DNA of 64,000 bases, taken from NCBI GenBank assembly GCA_023238725.1, contig CM041540.1, positions 5,834,708-5,898,707 on the forward strand, read 5' to 3'. Of the stretch, positions 1 through 11,818 are shown in pieces. The position numbers and the translations under genes are program-made. Every line of letters begins with the position of its first letter. The stretch's first letter is position 1. The notes beneath the pieces were generated by a model. The model ran no database searches and had not been told where the DNA came from. It saw only the letters and a program-made list of their open reading frames with translations. The DNA comes from Scortum barcoo. Lineage: Eukaryota; Chordata; Actinopteri; Centrarchiformes; Terapontidae.

Positions 1-1711
1 GATGGGTGTGCAGCCTTTAAAGCCGCAGGAAGTCTCTCAGCATCTTCCTTAAAGAGAGCACTGGGGCTCACAGATTGTTAAAACTTTATTAATTTGGTCG
101 CAAGCGGCCCTCAATTTTGATACGATTGCATCATCATCAGAGTCAAACCTCAGTTCTCTGTCGGTGATCCTCTTGTGTGAGAGTCTCTGTGTGAGAAACC
201 TTCATTCATGTTCTTCTTTTGTTTAAAAAAAAAAAAACTCCAGTGGTGTTCCAACTTCATGTGAAAAAGTTTTATTCTTCAAGTCAACTTTTCTGTGACT
301 TCTTATTACACAACGACAAAGATCCAAATATGAGCCTGATCCCAAAGCTGTTAGTTATTTTTTTTATTCTTTATCTAAAGTTATTTTTTACTTACAGAAA
401 TGTATTGTACTGTGGTAGAAGAAGATAGTCTGTATGTTATTTGTGTTTTTAGAACATGTTTAACAGTATAGACAACTATACCTTAAATCTGCTGTGATGT
501 AATGCAACTTTATAGAGAAACTGAGAAATGTGTGTAAAGTAGTTCCTGGTTGGCAGCACTAAGTCAGACTGAGAGTGACTTGAAAGCTGGCAGTGTTAAA
601 TTGGTCCTTTGTGGAGAGCGGTGGTCAGCTTGAAATGGGTGGAAAAAGAAGAGGCGGCCGCGCTGCCGTGCACCTTTTTTTTCCCTAAGCTTTAAGAGAG
701 TTGTGCATTAGGACGGAGATAAAAGCATTGCATTTAGCAGCACCGTGAGTGTTTGAAACATTATGAGAACGTGCGGGGAGAGCGCAGGAGTGGATTATGC
801 TGCAAGAGCGTTTGGAAAAGTTTCTTATTCTTGTTTAAACCATAAAAAAAAAAAGACTGTCACTGTTGGAATTTATTATAACTGCACATCCAAAGTGGAC
901 CTCGGCCTCCTCTACAGACAAACTACAGACAGGATAACACTGCTGTACAGAGGAATCTGCTGAGTTATTAAGATTATCAACATGCTCATGTCAGACCTAC
1001 TTTTTTGTCCAGAAAAACTACAAACTAAACCATTTAGGCCTACTGTGGAGGAGCGCTCTACTTCCTGTGACAGCTTTTGGCTGCACTGTCACTTTAACAT
1101 CCAGGGAGCGAGTGATGGCGTAATTAATGTCTTTCTAATTGACTCTGCTTAATTACAGATATTAGGGGCTCACTGACTGCGCCGTGTACAGCATGACGAC
1201 ATGAGGACGTCTGCAGCTGAAACAAACCAGCAGACAAACCTGTAGATTGCGTTGAACTTTAGAAATCAAAGCGGTATTTGTGTTTTGCATTTTCGCTGCA
1301 TTGTTGTTGCGAATCACGAGTGGCAGGCATGTCCGACACGGCATTACTTCCCTTAATCCACAGCACATTAAGTGTATTCTCACTTTCAACAAGACTGCGG
1401 TTTTAATAAGCCGCCGCTGCCTTTGCACTCCAAATATGAAAATCCGCACAGATATGAACGCCGCTGCTCAAGTGGACAGAAATACAAATTCTCCGCGCGT
1501 CTTTCTCAGCTAAATGTGTCGAATGGAAAGTGGAGGGAAGAACAGATAGAGGCGCGGTGAGAGAGAAAACATGATGGAAAAGAGACGAGGAGGGAGGACA
1601 GCTTAATCAAAGGGCGGACAAAACTGCCCACACTGTGTGCAAAGTCTTTTTCATCCAGCGTACTTTAATGAACAAGTGACTCAAGGTGCTTTCAGTGGGC
1701 TCCTGAGAGGA

Positions 1712-1732
1712 ACACACACACACACACACACA
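1712..1732. repeat. (CA)n microsatellite
   Basis: About ten uninterrupted AC/CA units. It is a simple sequence repeat with no adjacent gene feature. Confidence 0.95.
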
Positions 1733-1779
1733 AAGATAAATGTTGCCTATTCAATTAGACAGACACCTTTAAATTGCCG

Positions 1780-2110
1780 TCTTTGGAGAGCAGGCAGGAG
1801 AGGAGCGTCTGAGAGAGCGGGAGAAGGGAGGCGGAGGCCGTCAACGATAACAGCATGGGGCTTGAGGGACGGAGCTCTGCTTCTGGGCTGTCAGTGGCTG
1901 CCGGGGGGGGGTTAAGACTGCGCAGGTCCAGCGTTTAGACAGCATCGGGGTCTAAAGGGAACAGGCCTTTTACCAGCAATCAAAAGGCACGTGGACGGCG
2001 AGGGGAAGCGCCGGGACGAGCCGTGGTGATGAGGCGTCCTGGGCGGCTGGGCTGTGCACAGGTGACTCAGCTGTGGCTTTCTTCAGGTGGGGGAGGAAAG
2101 AGAGGTGGAT
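1780..2110 (+). promoter_or_regulatory. GC/CpG-richer island-like stretch, candidate ptn 5' exon/promoter area (weak)
   Basis: This is the most G+C- and CpG-rich part of the first 10 kb, with CG steps across about 300 bases and a G8 run near 1,905. A donor-like CACAG/GTGACT sits near 2,060. ptn needs a non-coding first exon upstream of 11,723, so this is one candidate. Another donor-like site, CACC/GTGAGT, lies near 745. No TATA box or initiator with convincing spacing was found, and in mammals the ptn first intron is very long, so the true promoter may be outside the window. Confidence 0.22.
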
Positions 2111-2430
2111 TAATGGTCAGGATGGAAATGGGCAACCGCGTGCATACAGCACACCAATATCAGCGTAATCGAAAATGACCAAAGCTGCTGACTCAAAGCG
2201 TTCACGCTCTGTTGCCTTTTTCAGCAGATTCTCTAAATGTGCCACATCTATCAGTGCTAAGTGAGTGAACCCTTTTACTTCTGGCATTTACTACATGGAA
2301 AAAGGCCTAGTGTCAGACTGTGTGGGTACACGACTGTCCCTTCTGTGATTTTACACAAATGGACACAAATGTTTTGTTATAATCACTTCAATTCTTCAAT
2401 TGATCCAACCAAAAGTAAGTGAATAGTGGA

Positions 2431-2456
2431 CATACATACATACATACATACATACA
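2431..2456. repeat. (CATA)n microsatellite
   Basis: Six perfect CATA units followed by a partial unit. Confidence 0.95.
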
Positions 2457-3305
2457 ACAGGTGGGCAGAAAACATGACTTCAAATGAACAGTTAAATTTG
2501 TAAAAGTTTCAAGTGATCAACTTGAAAAGTGGAAATGTTAATGTAGTCTTCAAAGTGGCCAGATAAATCAGCTATTGCATCAGTATTAATCATTTTAAAG
2601 TTCTTGACAAGTCCAAAATGAATATTTTATATATCTCTGTGTAAGTGTTTAACTGTAAGTGCTCAGTTCAACTTACTTAACATGGTGAACGTTGGTTCAG
2701 CTTTTGCTCGTTGGAGTCAGCTGAAGGAGATTCAAGGGCTGAGGTGGCCACTTTTCTTCTTGACCGGAAAGCTACGGCTAAAGGTTTTGATAGCTAACTG
2801 GGAGTTTACACCAACGCTGCCTCATCAGATCAACGTGCACCACAGAAATGCACATAAAAACTGCTGGTTCAGAATGAATCTATTACTCTACCATGAAAGA
2901 ATCATCATCGTCACTGCAACGTCAGCCATGAAATATGCAGGTTGTATAACGATCACTTGAGGTGGCATGTGTTAAAAAATGGGTAAAAATGCATCAGCCA
3001 CCTTACAGTTCTTACCGTCTCAACTTTTACTTGTACATTAATGGTGCATATTTTCAAACAGATTTATAAGTATGCTGCAATTACTGTGTTAATTTGATTA
3101 GACAACTTGGGGCTGTCGGGGCCCTTGGGTGTGAACCTTTCAGGGCGTAAGAAAAAAATTCATTTTACTTGGAGTTTTATAGACAGATTGGGAGTTTGTC
3201 TACAAGAAGGAGTTCAAGTTTAAACATTAAGATCGCCAAGGTCTTCATGATGATATGATGTATGTATTCAGCACACTACGGAGAGGAAAACTGAAGACAG
3301 GTCCA

Positions 3306-3329
3306 CTTTCCAAATAACTTTCCAAATAA
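3306..3329. repeat. 12-bp perfect tandem duplication
   Basis: The 12-mer CTTTCCAAATAA occurs twice back to back. It is a short replication-slippage duplication. Confidence 0.85.
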
Positions 3330-4013
3330 CTGCTGAAACTGAAATGTTTGTGCCATCATTCCCTAAATTTCACCCTCTTTAAATTCTCTAATATTTATTT
3401 GAGATGTTTACCCCTTGAGCCTTTGCTAAGACATGTTTTTTTTGGTATTTTACCAACCTGTCTCCACTGAAAAGAAGCCCTTATTGAAAGTTTAATCCAC
3501 TTGTGTGCCCCCCGGCTCTGTTTGTGCAGCCTTTTCTCCGTGTGAAAACATGGCTAAAATATTACAAAGCTGAATAGGCTCTGATATAAAGAAAGAGAGG
3601 GAGTGGGGCCGCATTTGCAGAGCTGAATAAAGTCCTCATTTGTGCTATTGCAGTTTTATAATCCTAAAAAAGGAGGGCAATTGATAACTACTGGAGTTTG
3701 TCGTACCACTGACAGTATGGGGCTCATAATGTCCTCATATGAGTGCTAATAATAAAGAAAAAGGGGGTACGGAGATGAGTGGGAGGATAAGTGACTGAGT
3801 GGGTGTTTGGAGGCGTACATATAATATGATCAGCGTAATGGAGGCATTCATGCATAAATTAAAGTCTTCAATTTCGGCTGTTTCAGCTCCGATGCTCTCA
3901 CAGAGCCGTTGTTTGTCATCCTTATTATTGTGTTTTTATCATTAAACAAGCCTGTCATTCTGCACCGCTGTTCAAACTGAGCTGTGTTTTCAAGACTTGG
4001 CCTCAAACACAAT

Positions 4014-4034
4014 ACACACACACACACACACACA
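4014..4034. repeat. (CA)n microsatellite
   Basis: About ten CA units. The flanks are unique sequence. Confidence 0.93.
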
Positions 4035-5732
4035 GTACCACACATGCTGTTTTTGTTCCGGAGCGCAGATCCCTGGGGGCTCCTCCGGGGCTGTTCTGAG
4101 AGATAGCAGGGGCCCTCTCCGCACACTCTCTCCCCCACTGTCTGACCTTTACAAAACACAAGTCAGAAAATGTGTGGCATTTTCCTCTAATCATCTGCAC
4201 CTAAACTCATGAGAAATGGCGCCGTACTTCAATTAAGGCATCCGACGGCCCCATGAGAAATGATTCCCTTTTCTTCAATGGCATCCATCATCAGACCTGG
4301 AGGTATCGCCGCACTGAGCAGCATTTCCTCATTCACTTATATGATTTACCATATGTTCATCTATATTCCTGCCTTAACTCTCCATATAACATTTTATGCC
4401 CCCCCCCTCCTGCTGTAATCTTCTGTTTTCTTTTTGTGGCTGGATATTGGAGATATATGCCTGACTTTACATGCTTGTTTGCTTGTCTGTCTCTTTCAAA
4501 GGCCCTCCTCTGTCCTCTAGTCAATACACTTCTCATTTCGTCTGTGCTGGAATCTCTCAAAAGCTCATCTAAATAAATCCTTTCAATATGCCCTGTGTGC
4601 TCCTCCTCTGAATCACAAATACTGAGATGGCAAAGCCACTCAGAAGCAGATTTTTCTGCCTGACTTTTCCCAAGGACATAACGCTGTATTCTCTCTCTGT
4701 GACTAAAGATAAACAAACATACCATAGAGAAAAAGAAGAAAAAATCTGTCAATAAAATGTGTTTTCTTTTGTTTCTGTTTTTCTCAATATCAGAAATGTG
4801 TGCTTATGAACAGAAATGTTCCTCCATTAAAGGACATTTCTGTGTGAGATATTTTAAATTCATTGTTTGTATTAATTTTATCTTTATTTTACTGGATAAG
4901 GGTAATTCATTTAACAAGAGTACAAGCTTTGGTCCAACTGAGGTTTTTTTTTAGTTTGAGAACTTTCCAAGAAAACTGCCTGTAAAAATAGCAAACAGCA
5001 GCAACACTGTCCACACAAAAACTCTCACCAAAGTCAAACAATGTCAAACAGAGCATTTGGGAAAACAGAATCAAGCTGAAGAGTATGATGACAATTAACT
5101 TTTCTGAGTAAAAGCACCTGTAACCACGCCCAGCAATGATGTCACAGCGTTCTGATCACATCCTGGAGTACACATCTACATCACTACAGCGGGACAAAAG
5201 AAAGAGGAGAGAGAAAAAAGGATTTTTAACTGTTAATTTAATTGTTAAAGACTTCTTTTGGAAACTTGGGGGCAACGAACAAAGTGTACTTGCTTATTTA
5301 TTTGGAGACGTGTGTTTCTGGCCATTCACTCTCCCTTTAACTTTCTTTTGATTTAAACCAGTTTTTGAGAATATATCTTGGTCTTGTTCACTACTTTCTG
5401 CTCATCAGGTAGCATAAACACCTTCACGTGACACATAACACAATATTTACTCATTTTATTCAGTGTTCATATGAAAATATTGATTGTTACGGCTTTAAAT
5501 AGAGTAGTTTGGTATCTGGCTCACACAGAATTGGCACTTGCCCGATCTTTGTTCTGAGCAGACAAGCAGACAGCAAATTATAGATTTGAAACAGCTCGGG
5601 GACGTGGAGAAGTTGCATCCAAACACGTGCTGGCATGTGGCATGTACAGTTACAGTGAGTCAGCATCTCCCAAACTTCTGCCTGAGCGGAAATTATATTG
5701 TGAGACTTTGTGTTGAGTGACCGTACCTCAGC

Positions 5733-5755
5733 TGTGTGTGTGTGTGTGTGTGTGT
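5733..5755. repeat. (TG)n microsatellite
   Basis: About eleven TG units followed by a short T run. Confidence 0.93.
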
Positions 5756-8460
5756 TTTTTCCTCGGGGCTTATGCTATATACGGGGGCAAAGACCTGTGA
5801 GTCAGATGTTTACCTTCCTCATAGCAAAGAGATCGGTGCAGATGGTCAGTTCTTTCCTCTCCAGGTTCAATTTTGCACTTACAACAAACTCATGTGCCCG
5901 AGTGACTTTTTTCCACCTGAGACCAGTGTTTGTAACTCGGAGGAGAACTGTGGGTGTGAGACTTAAGCTACCCTTTTGCTTCCGATTGTGCCTCTAAAAC
6001 TGAGTGGAACTGCGAAAAGACGGAAAGGCTTGGGGGAAAATTGGGGAAAAACGTCAGAAAATGCTGCAATAAGCATGTTTTCCGCCATCCGCAACTTTCT
6101 CCTTTGCAGATAGCACATGTGGGGAGTTTTGTTTGTTTCTCTCGCCGGCCTGTTGTTCAGTGCTGTGCGGTCGATCGGCGTTACGTCACGGAACATGTTT
6201 GGCCGCCGTCCCTCTTTCTACTTTGCAGATGAGATAGGTGGAGCGTGGTGGTTTGTTCCCATCAGTCTGTAAAAGGGGACGAACTCCTGATAGCAGGTCA
6301 GTGTGAGATACAACAGCAGTAATATGTTGCAAGTATTGGCTCAGTGCACAACCCCTTTACATGTTTGGCTGCCACTCCAGTAATCACTGAAGATTTAATG
6401 AATTCATTGATTTTTTTTTGATCGGGTGAGCATCTGTGTGCATGAAAATGTCGATGCTTTGAGGTGAGTAACTGAGCCTAGAGAGTCCCTTTAGAGGGCT
6501 CCACCTGCAGAGGAAGTCGTGCAAAAATGTGGCTACTGTCATCCCAAGATCTGGAGTGCAGTATGGAAGCTTCTCAGTGCTTATCTAAATAAAAACTGAA
6601 CATTTTAAACTAAAACTAAACTTTCAAAAAATGAAGTGAATATGGGTCTAAATTTAATTTAAGATATTTTTCTAAAGAAAAATGACTTAAATTTGCAGTA
6701 ACTGACTTTTTGTCCACTTGGGGGCAGCAGATTCAAGTTGTAAACTCAACACTGTCATATCATCACCTTTTAAGTTCACAGGGCAAACTTAAAACAAACC
6801 TTCAAAACATCCGGCAGCTCTGGAATAACACCATCAGTCATTTGGAGAACATTTGCACTCTTTTAGTGCTGTTTTTTTTCGTTCCCCATCAGCTCTTGAG
6901 CAGATGAACGCTCCACTGTGCCTAAGTGATAGAGAGTAAACAATAAAATTCACTTTCAGACAGCTGAACAATAAGCTGAAAATTGCTGAACGTCACTCTA
7001 AATATTGCGTGATGGAGTCAGAGACAGCTGCCACGCCTTTGGAAACTACATTCTTTGATTTGCTGCCTCCAGGGGCAAAGAGCTATTTAAAAAAATGTAT
7101 AATTAATGCGCAGCTAAGTGATATTAAGAGCATACATGTGCGTTATGATAATATTGGTGTTCTTCATTAACACGCCACAGAGGGGCTGTTTGCTTCATCA
7201 CGGGCTCTCCATATGTGTTTCGACAAGTTCCCTGATTAAGAGCTAGATTTTGAGAGGTTAACGGTTTAAATGAAAAGAAACCAAAATCCATTCCTCACCT
7301 GACGCTAATGATGGAAATCTTTTTTCACTCAGCCGGCACATCTAATAATCCAAGTAATTCACCTTTTCTTGGGCCTTATAATTGATTAATTAAACTGCTC
7401 TCTCCTTTATTCCTTCACTGTTGACTCCACCGCCTCCTGCCTTTGTCAGGCAGAAGGAAAAGGCTCTGATATTATAAACACATCCTCCTTTATGTACTCG
7501 GCAGGGAATATGTCAGTCCTAATAAGGTGGAGGAGAGAGATGGAGAGCTTTTTGCGCCTAGTGTTTGTCCATGCTGCAGAGCGGCGGAGCGTCGTCTAGT
7601 GTTTATTTGTGGAGCTCACAAGGAGTCCAAGGTCCATTGATTGGTGGCTGGTATTGGCTTTCCTCCTCCGTTCCCTTCGCCAGGAACCCACAGCTGGGCG
7701 CGGATCAATGGGGAAAATTGAGGGTTTGATAGGAGCGATTCTCACCGGCTCATGAGCCGCGCCGACCACTGGATGCTTCTGATGTTCCAGCTGAAGTAAC
7801 CACCCACGGCGAGAGGCTCGCAAACACTCCTGTTCCCGTCACAGCTCGGCGAGGGACTGGATTTCTACGTTTAGACTTTACCACGTTTCTGACATTTCTT
7901 TGGGTGACATTTTTTCAGGGTGATCTCATTTGGATGCCACTTTAACAAAAGTAAAATATGTAAAGGAGACTCTTTTAATGTTACTTTCTCCTGAGTATTT
8001 TGTTTATTTTCTCTGCTTTGTTGTTCCAAGATTTTTTTTTTACTTGTTTTTTCTGTGTCGCTTCTATCTTTATCTGATAAGTTTTCTTTTTAATGTTCTT
8101 TTTTTACCAAAATTTTCAGAAAATTCAAATAAATATATTGAAAAAGAACTCATTTCACACATATATCAGGCACAAATACCAAAAAGTTCCAGCTTTTCAA
8201 GTGTGGGGAAAAATCTCTTATACATCTTTTTAAAACAAATATCACTGGTTCAACCAAGAATTACAATGAACGTACATGACAGGAAAACAAACTATCTTGG
8301 TGGTTTATGAATATATTTTGTGCATAAAGTGGAACCAAATGTACTCTCCAGGAGTTTTTTTTAAACTCTTAGTCTTACCACAACACCATAAAATGACTCT
8401 TTTCTTTTCGTTTTGCTTCACTTAACTTTCAGGTTTGGCAATGTCCTATATTGACTATCT

Positions 8461-8484
8461 GGCTTAGATGATGGCTTAGATGAT
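8461..8484. repeat. 12-bp perfect tandem duplication
   Basis: GGCTTAGATGAT is present twice in tandem and is followed by a partial TGATGA echo. Confidence 0.85.
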
Positions 8485-11400
8485 TGATGACTCTTCTTCC
8501 TCTCTGTCCGGCTATTTGGGTATCAACGCTCGCAGAAAACCAAAATCTGTCAAAGAGTTTTACAAAATCCATCAGTAATTCCTCGAAAAGTGGGGAAGGA
8601 AATCCTGAAAAGCTTTGTTGGCGATGATAAAGGATGACGTGATGTTGGGAAATTGAGCTGCTATAAAAACCCAATTGCTTTAGTCAAATCAGGGAGGTCT
8701 GAGTCATAAGAATAAGTGGCCGTGTCGTGATCAGGTTGCCAAGGGCCGAGACATGCAAGGAAAAAAAAAAAAAAAAAACTGGTTTCTTTTTAAGCTCCTC
8801 TTCTCCCTGTCACAGTGTGTTGAGCTGCAGGTGTGTCTGACTGCATGTATTGATGAAAAAGAGCTGGAAGAGCATTTATGGAAAAGTGCAAGTATGTGTC
8901 ATTTAAGTTTTTGGCCCCCAGCGCTTCTTATCAAAGTGTTACACGGTGAGTGCGCTCGCCTGCCGAATGATCGCCAAATGCTCTGATCCGCCCAGTTATC
9001 CATTATGGGCGCTGTCGTGCTCTGGAAATAGGAGCTACATGGTTGGGAGAGACTTCCATTTCATTTATTGACCTCGGCAGAAGGAGAAGCCGGTCGTCTC
9101 GGAGGATTCTCCCCCGGGCTGCGGCGGAAGTGGTTAATGCAGTTTAATTTCAAGTCTTATTTCTTTCTTTAACCTACTGTATTGAGTGCTCATTCAAAGT
9201 CTTCAACCCCCGTCCCCCTTTTATACCCGCACTGCACCAAGAGCCCATCACTCCGTGTGTGACTAACTGAGAAAAAGGTTTTCTTATCTTTTGAAAGGCC
9301 ACAATGCCTTTCTCTTGGAAAATGATCTTTATCGGGGAGCTTTCATTGGGCCTTCTCTCTGAAACTGTTAGAAGTCATTGTATGCGCTTTTTACAGTTGG
9401 GATTCAATGAATTTTTTATCCCTTTTTTTTTGAGGTTATGGAGATGAATAGTTTGGAAAGAGTCAACATAAAAAAAAAAACTGGGAAAGGGAGTCTGAAG
9501 TATTTAATCAAAACAGTTTTTGTATGTGCGCCGCTGCAGTTGGAAAAGTATAAAAATCAATCGTGTGGAGGATTCATATGACTATTCCTGCTAGGCGGAC
9601 TATAGTTGCTGCCATAAGACTCATTATGAGGTTCTAAGAAGTGTTTCTGGGACATTAGATCCCAGGTACAATGCACTACACTAACACCTAATAATTAAAT
9701 GTAAGGTTTGAATACCAGATTTTAATTTCAGAGACTGTCTCTGTCTTCTAAACAGACTTAACTCATGTGAGGACTTAAGAGCGAAATGAAAAGTTGGGAA
9801 TGCAAGTTCATTACACAATGGGGCAGAGGGGGCTCGGAGCCAGCTCGTGATTAAATAGAAATGACAAATGGATATTATTTCCCTGCCAGGCTCAACCTTT
9901 CTACAGGAATTTGAGCACAGGGGAGCATTTTTGGCGTCAGACACTCGGTAATTGCCTCAGTCTCACGCTGTCTCTCCTCTCAGAGAACGCTGTCTGCTGG
10001 AGGAGTTCTCTCTCTCAAAAAAAGGCAGGAAAGTCAAACAGAGTGGGCTTTCTGCTGTAATTTCATCACCGTGCATTAGGCTGGTGATAGTAACGGTAAC
10101 AGCTCTGTGCTGGTACAAAACCAGCTAGAGGATCAAATAACAAAGGAAACTGCTATTCTGATAATCTTTAGTACGTTTTAAAACCTTAAACCAGCTAAAA
10201 AAATGTCAGCAGCCGTGTGGAAACAATAAACAACAAAAAGCAACATGACAAATGACATTTTTTCATTGCACTCAGGTATTAAGAATCTCAAACTACAAGC
10301 CTCTGCATCCTAGCAGATAAAAAGTGAATACTAATGCTGGAATAGTCACCATTTCCTGGCTTATGTGTCACTTTAGACTCAGTTGTATATTTAGTATCTT
10401 CACACTCGAACATTGCTCACTCCTAAATTAGAGATGCCTCAATTTCTGCTATGTTTTCTCTTTTGAAACACATCCCACTACAGCTGAAGTTCAAATCTTT
10501 ATATCTCCCTGTGTGCATTCATTTTAACTAAAGGTAACATGAGGCCATTGCAGTGCCCCTCCATGAGACTAATGAATGTAACTGAAATTTTATGTAAATG
10601 AAATTTCTTTCCTTATAAAATATTTTAAAAAGCTCTTTTTTTTTTTTTTTGAACATTTTGAAACTTGCATTGTTTACATCCACATTAACTTGCTAACGGT
10701 GTTCTTCTTCACTGCTTTTTATTAGCACAATGCTGTTTCCTGGGTCATTACTGCCTCTGAATAATGTGAAACCAATGGCAGGAATGTGTGAACGTGCACG
10801 TTAACACCTCACACAAAATGGGCCCACGCTTATAAAAACGTAGCTCCACAGCTCCAATAGTGGACAAAAGCCCCACAAGGCAGCTTTAATCAGGTCCTTA
10901 CCAGCAACAATACTGATCAATCCTTCAAACCGTGAGAAAACAACCTAAACATTTTAATAAGTAAAGAGTTTTTGGTGTCATGCTTGTAGAATTAAAAAGT
11001 CTTCTTTAAAATTCAACATTTTGTAATATTATTCCACAAAGAGACATCCATCAAGAAAGAGGCTAAATGATGTCACTGACTGACGCCTTGTAACCTCAAT
11101 CTTGCAAGCATGGGTTGACTCAAGTGCTCATAATAGAATTATTAACACATAACATGATGAATAATTAACGTTATCAACTGAGTTATTACATTGATTGAAT
11201 CCCTTAAGCTTCTCCTCTCACTTCAGACGACAGGTGGGCAGAGAAACAAGAGATTTGACAAATCAAATCCAACTTATGGTGCGACTTTATCTTCCCGTGT
11301 CAGGCTTTCACAGAGATTGACAGCAAATACAGCCGTGACTGACAGTGTAGTGGCAGCGCAGGCAATCAAAATGTTGATATTGGAATCCAGCACAGTGGAA

Positions 11401-11723
11401 ATGACACGAGATGAGAGATGGAAATTCCCCAGGCTATTCCTCTCTCTCATGAGACTTGGGGGACAACTATTGCTTTTTCCTCTCTCCTCCTGCTCCCAAC
11501 GGTGTGAATGTGTCAAGCTCAGGTTTGGGAGCGCTCAAAAAAGTCACAAGTTGTTGTGTGTTTGGAGACATAGGAAATCACAAAACGACAGAAGTAGACA
11601 CAAATGGCACTTTGCATTTTAAAATAACTCATGGATTTGCACTGAGCAGTCCACACTGATGACACTTTAACTGTGCAAAGGAAGCAGGGTCCACCTCTAA
11701 TGGCTGTCTTGTCTGTCTCTCAG

Positions 11724-11818
11724 AATGAATGGACAGAAGCAGTGGACGCGGGTGGCCGTGATGGCACTTCTGGTGCTCACGGTGATGGCAGCTGAAGGAG
11801 GCAAAGCAGAGAAACAAG
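11724..11818 (+). CDS. ptn: ptn coding exon 1 (exon 2 of the gene): start codon and signal peptide
   Basis: The acceptor GTCTGTCTCTCAG ends at 11,723 and the ATG follows one base later at 11,725. The donor CAAG/GTGAGT is at 11,819. The exon encodes residues 1-31 plus the first base of codon 32: the signal peptide and the start of the mature, Lys-rich N-terminus. An acceptor directly before the ATG means that the 5' UTR is almost entirely in upstream exon(s). Confidence 0.95.

Larger units (their letters stand above)
1..11723. other. Non-coding region upstream of ptn coding exons (5' flank and/or first intron)
   Basis: No open frame here shows a recognisable protein family, and the frames present are short and overlap on several strands. 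The first ptn coding exon begins right after a splice acceptor at 11,722-11,723, so at least one non-coding 5' exon must lie upstream, either in this stretch or before the window. Contents that can be named are a CA array near 1.7 kb, a CATA array near 2.4 kb, a CA array near 4.0 kb, a TG array near 5.7 kb, a CpG-richer stretch at 1.3-2.1 kb, and several long A or T runs. Stretches such as 3.5-4.8 kb and 7.0-7.6 kb look compositionally unlike repeats and could be conserved non-coding elements, but that cannot be tested from one sequence. Confidence 0.6.

Noticed and set aside
6700..6850. GTCCACTTGGGGGCAGCAGA stretch resembling a fish repeat
   Set aside because: Only a short piece felt familiar and its boundaries could not be set, so it is not listed as a feature.
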